DNA of 52,242 nt from CAYZHV01 sp046541355 (GCA_046541355.1 JBKHDM010000008.1:1-52242); one strand, 5' to 3'; shown: positions 42,193 to 50,898, counted from the first letter of the stretch. The notes: generated by a model from the sequence alone, not told the origin. Numbers and translations: made by a program.

Positions 42193-43539
42193 CTAATCTC
42201 CCCGACTGTTGTCCCGCAGCTCGAGAGCTATGGGAACCCGGGAGAAACCGAGTTCTTTTCGGATACGGTTGAGGAGAAACTGGTAGTAAAAGCGGGGAAA
42301 GTCGGATGAGCGGTTGACAAAGGCGACAAAACGTACCGGATGGGTTGATACCTGGGTCATGTAACGCACCTTCCACCGCTTCCGGCCACTTGGCGGGGGC
42401 GTCTCCTCCACCCACGCCCGGAGGGCGGCGTTGAGCTGGGAGGTGTCGATCCGGCGGTGAAGTTGGCCGTTGACCTCCTGGATCACCCCGAGAAGTCTGG
42501 AGATACCGAATCCGGTGGTCGCCGAGGTGGGGATTATCGGCGCGAAGGCGAGGACGGGAAAGAGAAACCGGGTCCTGTCAGCTACCGCCTCCTCCTGGTT
42601 TCCGTGGTCTCCCATGAGGTCCCACTTGTTGAGGACCAGGACAAGCCCTCTGCCCCGATCCACCACCAGGGAGGCTATCTTTTTGTCCTGCTCGACCAGC
42701 CCCTTCTGGGCATCCACCACGAGACAGACGACGTCGGCCTCCTCGATAGCCTGTATCGCCCGCTGAACCGAGTAATACTCGATGTTGTCGTGGACCTTGG
42801 TCTTGCGACGCATCCCCGCGGTATCGAGTATGCGAAAGGGCCTCCCGTTGTACTCGAAACGCTCCTCCACCACATCCCTGGTCGTTCCGGGGATGTCGGA
42901 GACAAGGGCGCGCTCGCGACTCAGAAATCGGTTCATGAGACTCGATTTCCCGGTGTTCGGCCGGCCGAGAACGGCGATGCGAATCTCCCCCTCCCGCCGG
43001 GAGCTCTCCTCGAGATCGCTCTCCACCGCATCCTCGCCGTTCCCGTCGAGCTCAGTGAGAATCTCGAGTATCGCCTCCTCGAGGTCCTCGATCCCGAGGC
43101 CATGGGCGGCGGATATTCCCACAGTACGATCAAAGCCAAGAGCGTGAAAGTTCCACAGATCCTGTTCACGCTTCTCGTTATCCACTTTGTTGACCGCGCA
43201 GACGACCGGTTTTCCCACCTTCCGTACCGCCTCGAGAACCTCCTCGTCCTCACTCGTGAGGGCCGTCACATCGAGAAGAAGGACAATCACATCCGCCCTT
43301 GCCATCTCTTCGAGGGCGTTTCGGGTGACGATCTGGTCAAAAGGACCCGACTCCCTGGTGACACCTCCGGTGTCCGCGAGCCACACCTCCCGATTTCCGA
43401 TCTCCGCGCTGGTGCGAATCGCGTCCCGGGTGACTCCCGGGGTGGCGTCGGTTATTGCCTGGCGGCGTCGCAGGATTCTGTTGAAGAGGGTGGATTTGCC
43501 GACGTTGGGACGCCCGGCGATAACTACGGTTCGTTTCAT
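42193..43539 (-). CDS. der: Ribosome biogenesis GTPase Der (EngA)
   Basis: Essential double GTPase needed for 50S assembly. 448 residues. First G domain: GRPNVGKSTLFNRI, DTGGV, NKVD. Second: GRPNTGKSSLMNRF, DTAGM, NKWD. Both are complete. A KH-like C-terminal domain (about 350-448) ends with SDFPRFYYQFLLNRIRKE. The ATG has no strong ribosome site but is the natural family start. The 108-bp gap to ptsI holds a GGGGAT/ATCCCC inverted repeat (43564-43586) and no other gene. Confidence 0.98.
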   Translation of the reverse strand: MKRTVVIAGRPNVGKSTLFNRILRRRQAITDATPGVTRDAIRTSAEIGNREVWLADTGGVTRESGPFDQIVTRNALEEMARADVIVLLLDVTALTSEDEEVLEAVRKVGKPVVCAVNKVDNEKREQDLWNFHALGFDRTVGISAAHGLGIEDLEEAILEILTELDGNGEDAVESDLEESSRREGEIRIAVLGRPNTGKSSLMNRFLSRERALVSDIPGTTRDVVEERFEYNGRPFRILDTAGMRRKTKVHDNIEYYSVQRAIQAIEEADVVCLVVDAQKGLVEQDKKIASLVVDRGRGLVLVLNKWDLMGDHGNQEEAVADRTRFLFPVLAFAPIIPTSATTGFGISRLLGVIQEVNGQLHRRIDTSQLNAALRAWVEETPPPSGRKRWKVRYMTQVSTHPVRFVAFVNRSSDFPRFYYQFLLNRIRKELGFSRVPIALELRDNSRGD

Positions 43540-43647
43540 GATGATTCTCTGTCCAACCTGTGGGGGGATTCGCCGGAATGATCCCCGCTACCTATACCAC
43601 CGGAGCCGCGGTTCCCTATAGACCCGGCGACGGCAAGGGTGGGGCTA

Positions 43648-45393
43648 TCAGCGGTAATGCTCTACTCCGAAACGGCTCTCCATCGTCTCCCGGATAAAGC
43701 GATCGATCTCGTCGGCCGAGCGCATGTCCAGAACCGTGCCTACGATCTCCTCGGCCTCCAAAAGAGAGACCGACCGGATGATCCGCTTGACCTCGGGGAT
43801 GCCTACCGCGCCCATGCTGTACTCGTCGAGGCCAAGACCAAGGAGGACGACCGCAGCGTCCGGGTCGCCGGCCATCTCACCGCACATGGCAACCGATATG
43901 CCGCCTTCGTGAGCCGCCTCGATCACCGACTTTATGAGCCGCAGCACCCCAGGGTGGAAGGGGCGGTAAAGGTAGGCGATATTCTCGTTGCCCCGGTCCA
44001 CGGCGATCGTATACTGAATGAGGTCGTTCGTACCTATGGAGAAGAAGTCCGCCTTGTGGGTAAGAACATCCGCGGTGAGGGCCGCGGAGGGCACCTCGAT
44101 CATGATACCCACGGGGATATTCTCTTCAAAGGGGATCCCCTCCGAGCGCAGCTCATCCTGCACCTGTTCGAGAAACTCGTAGGCGTGATGCAGCTCCTCG
44201 ATGCCGCTTATCATCGGAAACATGATCCTCAGCGTTCCGTTGACCGAAGCCCGCAGGAGCGCTCTCAGCTGGGTGCGAAAAAGCTCCGGATTTGCCAGAC
44301 AGTAGCGGATTGCCCGCCATCCGAGAATCGGGTTTTTCTCCGGGTGCTCCCGAAGCCCAGCGCTGATTTTGTCACCCCCAACATCGAGGGTCCTGATCGT
44401 TACCGGGGAGCCGTTCATCGCCTGGAGAACCCGGGTGTAGGCGTCGTACTGCTCCTGCTCCGAGGGCAGTGCGCCGGGGCCTAAAAAGAGAAACTCCGAC
44501 CGGTAGAGGCCGACCCCGTCGGCACCGTGGGAGAGTACCGCGTCAACCTCTTCGGGAACCTCGATGTTTGCCTTCAGCGCGATCAGTTTGCCGTCCCGGG
44601 TCTCCGCCGGCAGCTCGTTGAGTCCCATCAGCTGCACTTCGTGCTGACGCCACTCACTCTGGACCCGGAGGTACCGTTTGACGGCGCTCTTATCGGGCCG
44701 GCAGATCACCCGCCCCCGGTTTCCGTCGACAATGATCTGCTCCCCGGTGGTGAGACTCTTGGTCACATCCGAGAGACCGAGGACCGCGGGAATCTCGAAG
44801 GAGCGCGCCAAGATCGCGGTGTGGGAAGTCTTTCCCCCGGCGTCCATGGCGATGCCCTTTACCATCCGGCTGTTCATTGCGATGGCGTCGGAGGGCATGA
44901 GATCGTGGGTGACCAGAATGACCTCTTCCTGGAGATCGGCGAGGGAGATCCGGTCCCGAAACATCAGGTGATTGAGCAGACGGTTTGATACGTCATTGAG
45001 GTCCGCAGTCCGCTCCCGGAGGTACTCGTCGTCGGAGGCTGAAAGCTTGCCGGTGAGGTCCTGGGTGACCCGGTAGAGGACCCATTCGACGTTCATTTCG
45101 AGCTCGTGAAGCTTCTTCTCGATATTCTCGAGGAGACTTGGGTCCTTGAGCATGAGCAGGTGGGAGTCCAGAAACTTGAGAGTCTCCTCGTCATGCTCCT
45201 CCTCCCGCTTCGACTTAAGCTTCTCAAGCTCCGATTCCGCGTTCTTGACCGCTTCGTGGAGACGCTGCATCTCCGTTGTGATCTCCTCCCGGTCGATGGC
45301 ATATCGCGGTACCGAGGGCTTCTCGTCGAGGTAGAGAAAAACTTTGCCTATGGCTATGCCCGGGGAGGCGGAAATGCCTTCAAGCTCTTTCAT
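43648..45393 (-). CDS. ptsI: Phosphoenolpyruvate-protein phosphotransferase (PTS enzyme I)
   Basis: Transfers phosphate from PEP to HPr. 581 residues, full length: an N-terminal helical and phospho-His domain with active His191 in GGKTSHTAILAR, then the PEP-binding barrel with DGVGLYRSEFLF, IMIEVPSA, FFSIGTNDLIQYT and the active Cys in VAMCGEMAGDP. No ptsH or sugar EII gene is in the window, so it may serve a regulatory or remote PTS, as in many spirochaetes. A strong promoter places the transcript start within a few bases of the ATG, and no Shine-Dalgarno is visible. Confidence 0.97.
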   Translation of the reverse strand: MKELEGISASPGIAIGKVFLYLDEKPSVPRYAIDREEITTEMQRLHEAVKNAESELEKLKSKREEEHDEETLKFLDSHLLMLKDPSLLENIEKKLHELEMNVEWVLYRVTQDLTGKLSASDDEYLRERTADLNDVSNRLLNHLMFRDRISLADLQEEVILVTHDLMPSDAIAMNSRMVKGIAMDAGGKTSHTAILARSFEIPAVLGLSDVTKSLTTGEQIIVDGNRGRVICRPDKSAVKRYLRVQSEWRQHEVQLMGLNELPAETRDGKLIALKANIEVPEEVDAVLSHGADGVGLYRSEFLFLGPGALPSEQEQYDAYTRVLQAMNGSPVTIRTLDVGGDKISAGLREHPEKNPILGWRAIRYCLANPELFRTQLRALLRASVNGTLRIMFPMISGIEELHHAYEFLEQVQDELRSEGIPFEENIPVGIMIEVPSAALTADVLTHKADFFSIGTNDLIQYTIAVDRGNENIAYLYRPFHPGVLRLIKSVIEAAHEGGISVAMCGEMAGDPDAAVVLLGLGLDEYSMGAVGIPEVKRIIRSVSLLEAEEIVGTVLDMRSADEIDRFIRETMESRFGVEHYR

Positions 45394-45402
45394 TATGAGT
45401 GC

Positions 45403-45431
45403 ACTATACGTCCTGGATTGAGCTGTGTCAA
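45403..45431 (-). promoter_or_regulatory. ptsI promoter, near-leaderless
   Basis: Minus strand: perfect TTGACA (45426-45431), 17-bp spacer, TATAGT (45403-45408, 5 of 6). The start site should fall near 45396-45397, only 3-4 nt from the ATG at 45393, so the mRNA would have almost no leader. Confidence 0.75.
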
Positions 45432-45445
45432 ATCTTTGCTATACA
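45418..45445 (+). promoter_or_regulatory. Candidate promoter of the GerMN gene
   Basis: Plus strand: TTGAGC (45418-45423), 16 bp, TATACA (45440-45445). It overlaps the ptsI -35 on the other strand, so the two divergent genes could be mutually exclusive or co-regulated. Confidence 0.45.
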
Positions 45446-45467
45446 GACATTAAGCTACTATTAAGCG

Positions 45468-46412
45468 ATGGACCCGACGCTTCCGATACTTAAGACCATG
45501 AGGACCCAGCGACCAAAGAACAGAGGACGCCTCGGCTTTCTCTTCTGGACAGCCTTTATTCTTTTTGTGGCAGTCATATACCTCGCAAATCGGGATGATA
45601 TCAGCACGGTACTCGAGTCCACCCGGTTCGTGGAGATTGTCACCACCCGACTCCGGGGCGATGACCCGACAGTGGTAGTGGAGCGACGTCAGGCACCGGT
45701 CCCTCCCGCCGATGGGGAGCCGGGAGACGGCAGCATGGAACAGAACCCGGCCGCCGATGCTCCCTCCTCACAAGAGCCGACACGGGAAGAGTCTCCGCGC
45801 CGGACTCCGGAGGGGGAAGAACCGGAAAGCGAGGATGAGACGCTCCGGGACGGTGCGACGGATCAACCGGAGGGTGAACAGCCGGAGGAGCCGGAAGATT
45901 CACAGGAGTCACAGGAGTCACAGGAGAGTCTTACCGCGTTGGAGGAGATTCCCGAAGAGCAGCAGGAACCTGAGCCTTTCCAGCGTAGCCGGGAGTCTAA
46001 ACTCTTCTACATCCGGGTAACCGAGGACGGTTCGATCTATCCCCAGGCGGTGAAGCGGCCGGTGCCGTTTACCGACAGCCCGATGACCGAGACAATCAAG
46101 GCGCTCCTGTCCGGCCCGACGATAGATGAGCTCAACATGGGACTTCTGAACCTGATCCCCGAGGGAACCGAGCTTCGCTCCGCCTGGGTCCGCGACGGCG
46201 TTGCCTACCTTAACTTTAACGAGGCTTTCCGGTTTAATCCGATGGGGGTAGAGGGCTTCCTCGCCCAGCTGCAGCAGGTGGTCTTCTCGACCACGGAGTT
46301 TTCCACTATTGAGGAGGTGCAGATCCTCATCGAGGGAGAGCGGGTCGACTACCTCGGAGGAGACGGCATCTACATAGGAGAACCCCTCGCCCGGAGCCAC
46401 TTCTCCTCCTAA
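45468..46412 (+). CDS. GerMN domain membrane-anchored protein
   Basis: 314 residues: a short basic N-terminus, a transmembrane segment (GFLFWTAFILFVAVIYLA, about 23-40), a long acidic, Ser/Glu/Gln/Pro-rich linker (about 65-175, with three SQE repeats), and a GerMN domain (about 185-310: SPMTETIKALLSGPTIDELNMGL, then VAYLNFNEAF). GerMN domains occur in spore-germination and envelope proteins and are thought to bind peptidoglycan or partners. The ATG at 45468 is used; an ATG at 45498 is an alternative and neither has a clear ribosome site. It converges on tlyA with a 4-nt overlap. Confidence 0.82.
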   Translation: MDPTLPILKTMRTQRPKNRGRLGFLFWTAFILFVAVIYLANRDDISTVLESTRFVEIVTTRLRGDDPTVVVERRQAPVPPADGEPGDGSMEQNPAADAPSSQEPTREESPRRTPEGEEPESEDETLRDGATDQPEGEQPEEPEDSQESQESQESLTALEEIPEEQQEPEPFQRSRESKLFYIRVTEDGSIYPQAVKRPVPFTDSPMTETIKALLSGPTIDELNMGLLNLIPEGTELRSAWVRDGVAYLNFNEAFRFNPMGVEGFLAQLQQVVFSTTEFSTIEEVQILIEGERVDYLGGDGIYIGEPLARSHFSS

Positions 46413-47239
46413 TCGGAAGGGAGCACCTGTTCCACAACCGTCTCCGGCGTGAGCCGGGACTGTTTGTCACCCAGGAAGCGCAGGTCGGCGAGAAACTCCC
46501 GGTTCCCCTCCCCTCCCCGTATCGGTGACTCCATCAGGGCGACAACGCCCGCCCGGTCTCGCTCCTCGAGAAGCCGCAAGGTCTCGAGGAGCACCTGCCG
46601 AAGCACCCCCTCATCCCGAACCACACCGTCGAACTGCTCCTGACCCAGGGCGTGTTCATGCACCCCTCGCAAGCGCTCCTCATCCCGGATCCGCCGGGCG
46701 AGCTCGAACTGCGGCTTCAGAAGCGCAATGAGCCGTCTCTCCCGGGTAAGCGTGAGCAGGTGAGAGGCGGCACCAGCGAGGGAGCGAAAGGAGAGATCGC
46801 AGCAGGCGTAATCCGCCGGGGGCTCGAGGGAGGTGATCTCAAAGAGACTTATCCCCTCCAGTGGCGAGACTCGGCTGTCCCGGCGGAGGGTGTAGGCGAG
46901 CTGGTTGGTGCCGACGTCCACGGCGTGAACGTGTGCTGCGCCGGCCTGGAGGAGAGCGTCGGTAAAGCCGCCGGTAGAGCTGCCCGCATCGAGCCAGACC
47001 GAGCCTGCAACCGGAAGCGACCACGCCTCGATCGCGGCGGCGAGCTTTTCGCCGCCCCGGGAGACAAAGCGACGACGGCGCAACTCGACGGTGGAGTCCG
47101 CCGGGACGACTGCTTTTGGATCTCTGAGGCGCTCACCGTTGAGGTAAAGCTCTCCACAGAGGATAGAGGCGTACAGTTCTTTGCGCTCGATTTCCGGGAA
47201 GGTCGCCTCTGCAAGCTCGAGGAGCTTTACCCGCCTCAC
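46409..47239 (-). CDS. tlyA: TlyA family rRNA 2'-O-methyltransferase
   Basis: Methylates ribosomal RNA (16S and 23S cytidines in mycobacteria, giving capreomycin sensitivity). 276 residues: an S4-like RNA-binding domain (about 1-60) ending in RRRRFVSRGGEKL, then an FtsJ-like fold with WLDAGSSTGGFTDALLQAGA, VDVGTNQLAY and LIALLKPQFE. A haemolysin annotation for this family exists but is historical. Its GTG start follows AGGAG and it is 12 nt after ymdB. Confidence 0.93.
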   Translation of the reverse strand: MRRVKLLELAEATFPEIERKELYASILCGELYLNGERLRDPKAVVPADSTVELRRRRFVSRGGEKLAAAIEAWSLPVAGSVWLDAGSSTGGFTDALLQAGAAHVHAVDVGTNQLAYTLRRDSRVSPLEGISLFEITSLEPPADYACCDLSFRSLAGAASHLLTLTRERRLIALLKPQFELARRIRDEERLRGVHEHALGQEQFDGVVRDEGVLRQVLLETLRLLEERDRAGVVALMESPIRGGEGNREFLADLRFLGDKQSRLTPETVVEQVLPSD

Positions 47240-47251
47240 CTGAGGATCTCC

Positions 47252-48052
47252 TCACACCGGGGAGTCGACCCGGTAACGCTCGATGGCGGTCGCCCGGCCG
47301 CTGTGCGCCTCGGCGGTAATAACCACGCCATTGAGCGCGGCCACTCCTTCGGCAACCTCGTTACGAAGGGGCATCTGGGTCAGGGCGCGCTCGACGCTGA
47401 TGGAAGGATCAAAGCCGATCACGCTCTCGATCGGACCGGTAGCGCCGAGGTCGGTGATGTAGGCCGTACCTTTAGGAAGGATCCGCTCGTCGGCGGTGGG
47501 AACGTGGGTGTGGGTGCCGAACAGAGCGGTCACCTCACCGTCGAGATAGAGTCCGAGAGCCTCTTTCTCCTCGGTGTGTTCGGCGTGAAAGTCGACAAGG
47601 ATAAGCTTTGTCTCTTTTGAAACCGAACGTAGCGCCTCACGGGCCGCCTTGAACGGGCAATCTATCGGCTGCATCCGGTAGCGTCCCTGGAGGTTGATAA
47701 CAGCGACTTTCAGCCCCCGGCTCTCGTAGACACCGTATCCATGACCGGGGTTGCCTTTCGGATAGTTGTGAGGTCTCAAAAGCCGTTGCTCGTCATCGAG
47801 GGAGCGGTACAGCTCGTCCCGATGCCAGATGTGGTTCCCACTGGTTATAACGTTGGCTCCGGCCTGGAAGAACTGACCGAGCTGCTCCGGAAAGAGTCCG
47901 AACCCCTCTGCGGCGTTCTCACCGTTTACTATGACGAAGGACGCCCCGGTCGCCTTTATGGCGCCGGGAAGAAGGGTAAAGAGGGCCCGGCAGCCGGGCT
48001 GTCCGATTACATCCCCGACTACCAGGATTGTTACACTGTCGGCCTTCCCCAA
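47252..48052 (-). CDS. ymdB: YmdB family metallophosphoesterase (TIGR00282)
   Basis: Dinuclear-metal phosphodiesterase, 266 residues; in B. subtilis YmdB hydrolyses cyclic nucleotides and affects biofilm. Motifs: VVGDVIGQPGC (Asp), VNGENAAEGFG (Asn, Glu), SGNHIWH, FHAEHTEEKEALGLYLDGEV and GTHTHVPTAD. The start is a TTG at 48052 with GAGGAG six bases upstream. It lies 13 nt after rny, the same order as in Bacillus and many other bacteria, so an rny-ymdB-tlyA operon is likely. Confidence 0.95.
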   Translation of the reverse strand: MGKADSVTILVVGDVIGQPGCRALFTLLPGAIKATGASFVIVNGENAAEGFGLFPEQLGQFFQAGANVITSGNHIWHRDELYRSLDDEQRLLRPHNYPKGNPGHGYGVYESRGLKVAVINLQGRYRMQPIDCPFKAAREALRSVSKETKLILVDFHAEHTEEKEALGLYLDGEVTALFGTHTHVPTADERILPKGTAYITDLGATGPIESVIGFDPSISVERALTQMPLRNEVAEGVAALNGVVITAEAHSGRATAIERYRVDSPV

Positions 48053-48065
48053 GGGAGCTCCTCTG

Positions 48066-49595
48066 TTACCGTGCGTACTCTATGATTCGGGTCTCCCGGA
48101 TCATCGTGACTTTGATTCGCCCCGGATAGCGCAGCTGTTCCTCGATCTTCTTGGCGATCTCTTTGGCGATTTCCTTCGCCCGGCCGTCGCTTACCTTCTC
48201 ATGGTCGACCATGATCCGCAGCTCACGACCAGCCTGAATCGCGTACGCCTTCTGGACACCCTCGAACTCCTCGGCGATACGCTCGAGGTTCTCAAGCCGC
48301 TTGATGTAGTTATCAAGGGTCTCCCGCCGTGCGCCGGGTCTGGAGGCGGAGAGGGCGTCGGCGATTTGTACCACCACCGACTCCACGCAGCTATGGGGAA
48401 CATCGCCGTGGTGGGCCGCTATCGCGTTGATCACCTTCGGGTCCTCCCCGATCCGCTTGGCGAGCTCTACCCCGAGCTCCACGTGGTTGGAGTCACCATC
48501 CGACTCGATCCCCTTGCCGATGTCATGGAGCAGTCCACCCCGTTTGGCGAGCTCGACATCCGCTCCGACCTCCGCCGCCATCATCCCGGCGAATATGGCA
48601 ACTTCCTTGGAGTGGGCGAGGACGTTCTGTCCGTAACTCGTCCGGAAGGCGAGTCTCCCGAGACCACGAATGCCTTCCGGTTTGAGGTGGTGGATGCTCA
48701 GCTCGAAGAGCGCCTTCTCCCCTTCCTCGTAAATCGTCTGACTCATCTCCTGGGTAACCTTCTGGACTACCTCTTCGATCCGGGTCGGGTGAATCCGCCC
48801 GTCGGAGATGAGACGCTCGAGGGAGCGCTTGGCGATCTCTTTACGAACCGGGTCGAAACAGGAGACGACAACCGCCTCGGGGGTGTCATCGATAATAATG
48901 TCGACGCCCGTGAGGGTCTCGAGGGTACGAATGTTACGCCCCTCCCGACCGATGATCCGCCCCTTCATGTCGTCATTGGGCAGACTCACGGAGGTGACGG
49001 TGACTTCGGCGTTCACATCGGATGCTATCCGCTGGATCGTCGAAACCAGTATCTCCCGAGCCTGTTTGTCAGCGGTGAGATTCGCTTCCTGTTCTATCTT
49101 ATTGATGAGCCCCTGCGCCTCGTGTCGAGCGTCATCCTGGAGGGATTGCATGATCATCCGCTTCGCCTCCTCGGCGGTCAGTCCGGAGATATGCTCCAGT
49201 TCCCTTCTCAGTCGCGCTTCTTCTTCACCAACCTCGGACTCACGTTCGGTCAGTTTCCTCTCGCGGGCAACTACAGATTCCTGCTGCGACTCTACCGCAG
49301 CCAGCTTCTGATCTAGGTTTTCTTCTTTTTGCAGAAGTCTGCGTTCATACTTTTGAAGCTCGTTACGCCGATCTCTTAGCTCCCGCTCCTGCTCGTTACG
49401 CTCTCGCTGGAGTTCGTCTCGACCCTCGAGGATAATCTCCTTCTTCTGGGCCTCAGCTTCTCGAACCGCATCTCTCTTTAACCGTTCCGCCCTCTGCTCC
49501 GAAGAGGAGAGTTGGAACTTGGCATATAACCATCTTATTGACCAACCTAGTAGCACACCCGCGAGGGGAAGGGTTATTAAAAGCCAAAGCTCCAC
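48066..49595 (-). CDS. rny: Ribonuclease Y
   Basis: Membrane-anchored endoribonuclease that starts mRNA decay. 509 residues: an N-terminal helix (WLLITLPLAGVLLGWSI), a long coiled coil (about 30-195), a KH domain with GRIIGREGRNIRTLE (about 205-270), and an HD domain with the metal-binding pair in LLHDIGK plus HHGD, then a C-terminal tail ending IRETRIIEYAR. GTG start with GGGAGG upstream. A promoter of TTGACA (49649-49654) and TAATTT (49626-49631), 17 bp apart on the minus strand, is likely. Confidence 0.97.
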   Translation of the reverse strand: MELWLLITLPLAGVLLGWSIRWLYAKFQLSSSEQRAERLKRDAVREAEAQKKEIILEGRDELQRERNEQERELRDRRNELQKYERRLLQKEENLDQKLAAVESQQESVVARERKLTERESEVGEEEARLRRELEHISGLTAEEAKRMIMQSLQDDARHEAQGLINKIEQEANLTADKQAREILVSTIQRIASDVNAEVTVTSVSLPNDDMKGRIIGREGRNIRTLETLTGVDIIIDDTPEAVVVSCFDPVRKEIAKRSLERLISDGRIHPTRIEEVVQKVTQEMSQTIYEEGEKALFELSIHHLKPEGIRGLGRLAFRTSYGQNVLAHSKEVAIFAGMMAAEVGADVELAKRGGLLHDIGKGIESDGDSNHVELGVELAKRIGEDPKVINAIAAHHGDVPHSCVESVVVQIADALSASRPGARRETLDNYIKRLENLERIAEEFEGVQKAYAIQAGRELRIMVDHEKVSDGRAKEIAKEIAKKIEEQLRYPGRIKVTMIRETRIIEYAR

Positions 49596-49625
49596 AGCCT
49601 TCCTCCCTTCGCGTTGTAATGGGTT

Positions 49626-49654
49626 AAATTAGCTGCTATACAAAGGGTTGTCAA
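49626..49654 (-). promoter_or_regulatory. Candidate rny promoter
   Basis: Minus strand: TTGACA (49649-49654), 17 bp, TAATTT (49626-49631; only 3 of 6). A start near 49618 would leave a 23-nt leader with a GGGAGG site. Confidence 0.4.
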
Positions 49655-49709
49655 GGGAATCTCCGTTTTCATCACTGGTATGTTAATTATTAAAGATTTC
49701 AGTATAATT

Positions 49710-49958
49710 ATGGACGAAACGAGCTTCAAACATGTGATCGACATAGAAAACGAGGCTGAGGCCGCCCGGCTCGAGGGCATGCTCGAGGAGGAGGAGATCC
49801 CTCATCGAGTTGTACGCAACTTCGACAACGTCTACGCCGGCATCTTTATCCCCCAGTACGGCTGGGGCTACCTCGAGGCGCCGGAGGCGTACCACGACCA
49901 GATAGTCGATTTATATCTCGACTTGCGGGAGAGTCGGGGCAGCGACGACGCTGAGTGA
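49710..49958 (+). CDS. Small DUF2007-like protein
   Basis: 82 residues, acidic, cytoplasmic: residues 10-70 (ENEAEAARLEGMLEEEEIPH, then GIFIPQYGWGYLEAPEAYHD) resemble DUF2007, a small putative signal-transducing domain that often reads as a ligand-binding beta-alpha fold. The ATG at 49710 is chosen since the domain begins there; an ATG at 49680 is possible. No Shine-Dalgarno is obvious and a TATAAT overlaps the start region, so the true start is uncertain. It faces the TetR gene with a hairpin between. Confidence 0.7.
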   Translation: MDETSFKHVIDIENEAEAARLEGMLEEEEIPHRVVRNFDNVYAGIFIPQYGWGYLEAPEAYHDQIVDLYLDLRESRGSDDAE

Positions 49959-49974
49959 TCAACCGAGTAATCAA

Positions 49975-49995
49975 CCGCCGGCCCGGACCCGGCGG
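49975..49995. terminator. Candidate bidirectional hairpin
   Basis: Perfect 7-bp inverted repeat CCGCCGG (49975-49981) and CCGGCGG (49989-49995) with a 7-base loop, between the convergent ends of the DUF2007 and TetR genes. No T-run follows. Confidence 0.4.
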
Positions 49996-50017
49996 TCGAA
50001 GTCACCGAAGTTCCGCC

Positions 50018-50683
50018 CTACTCGCCGTCGAGCCAGTCCGGTCCTTCTCCATCTTCAAGGAGCCGCTCGTCCCTGCGCTCATCCCTTCTGCGTATCCTGA
50101 TAACCCGGCGCAGTCCGCGTTGGACGAGAACCAGCAGGTCACTGATGAGTTGATCGACTCCGGGGTCGTCTATGTGGGCGATTACCGTATCGAGAATCGA
50201 AACGACCATCTTCGATGCGTTGTTATAAAGCCCGGTACGGAAAATCCCGCGCCGACCACCTTCGCTCAGAATATCCAGCAGAAGCGCCTCGATGTACTCC
50301 CTGACCCCCTCACCTCGCCGGTTTCTTGCCTCGAAGCCGGGATAGAGGAACTTCTCGTCCCTCAGTAGTACCCCCCGGAGAATCGGATACTGCCGCACCC
50401 CCAGGGTAATGAAGCGGTAGACGGCCTTGAGTTTGCTCACCGGGGATGAGAGGCGACCAACGATCTGGTCCGCCTTGCGCTTACCCTCCCCCTCGAGACG
50501 GTCGAGAATCTCCTCGTAGAACTCTTCTTTACTGCGAAAATACTTGTAAAAACTGCCGACGCTCATGCTCGAGGCTCGGGCGATCTGCTCTACAGATACA
50601 TCCCGGAATCCGTGCCGGGAGATCAGTCTGATGCCCTGCTCGAGAAAGAGCTCCCGGCGCTGTTTCTGACGTGAGGCGTGCAT
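50018..50683 (-). CDS. TetR/AcrR family transcriptional regulator
   Basis: 221 residues. The N-terminal helix-turn-helix (ISRHGFRDVSVEQIARASSMSVGSFYKYFRSKEEFYEEIL) is typical of TetR; the rest is the helical ligand and dimer domain, which cannot be assigned a ligand. The C-terminus is unusually basic then acidic. ATG start at 50683. It is divergent from the SPT-like gene, whose promoter contains a perfect inverted repeat, so that gene is its probable target. Confidence 0.92.
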   Translation of the reverse strand: MHASRQKQRRELFLEQGIRLISRHGFRDVSVEQIARASSMSVGSFYKYFRSKEEFYEEILDRLEGEGKRKADQIVGRLSSPVSKLKAVYRFITLGVRQYPILRGVLLRDEKFLYPGFEARNRRGEGVREYIEALLLDILSEGGRRGIFRTGLYNNASKMVVSILDTVIAHIDDPGVDQLISDLLVLVQRGLRRVIRIRRRDERRDERLLEDGEGPDWLDGE

Positions 50684-50820
50684 GACTGAATGGTACCACG
50701 GCTATTGGAAAAAATGAATCTCACGCTCGAATATTCACCAGCGGGAACCGGTTGTTTCGCAGGAAAAAGGTCCGAAAGAGGGTCGAGTATGAGGGTACGG
50801 TTAAATCCTCGGCACTTTGA

Positions 50821-50850
50821 TTGACAGATCCCGACCGCCTTCGGGATACT
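50821..50850 (+). promoter_or_regulatory. SPT-like gene promoter with a candidate TetR operator
   Basis: Plus strand: perfect TTGACA (50821-50826), 18 bp, GATACT (50845-50850, 4 of 6). A 7-bp inverted repeat ATCCCGA (50828-50834) and TCGGGAT (50841-50847) fills the spacer and overlaps the -10, the usual placement of a TetR operator. A second inverted repeat, GGGAG (50866-50870) and CTCCC (50877-50881), lies just before the AAGGAG ribosome site. The remainder of the 215-bp gap shows only an AACCGGTT palindrome. Confidence 0.6.
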
Positions 50851-50898
50851 CACGGCGAATGCAGCGGGAGGAGATTCTCCCTCAAGGAGTGTAAAGCG

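Noticed and set aside
49703..49708. TATAAT as promoter of the DUF2007-like gene
   Set aside because: It would start transcription inside the coding region and has no -35 at the right distance; probably chance in an AT-rich patch.
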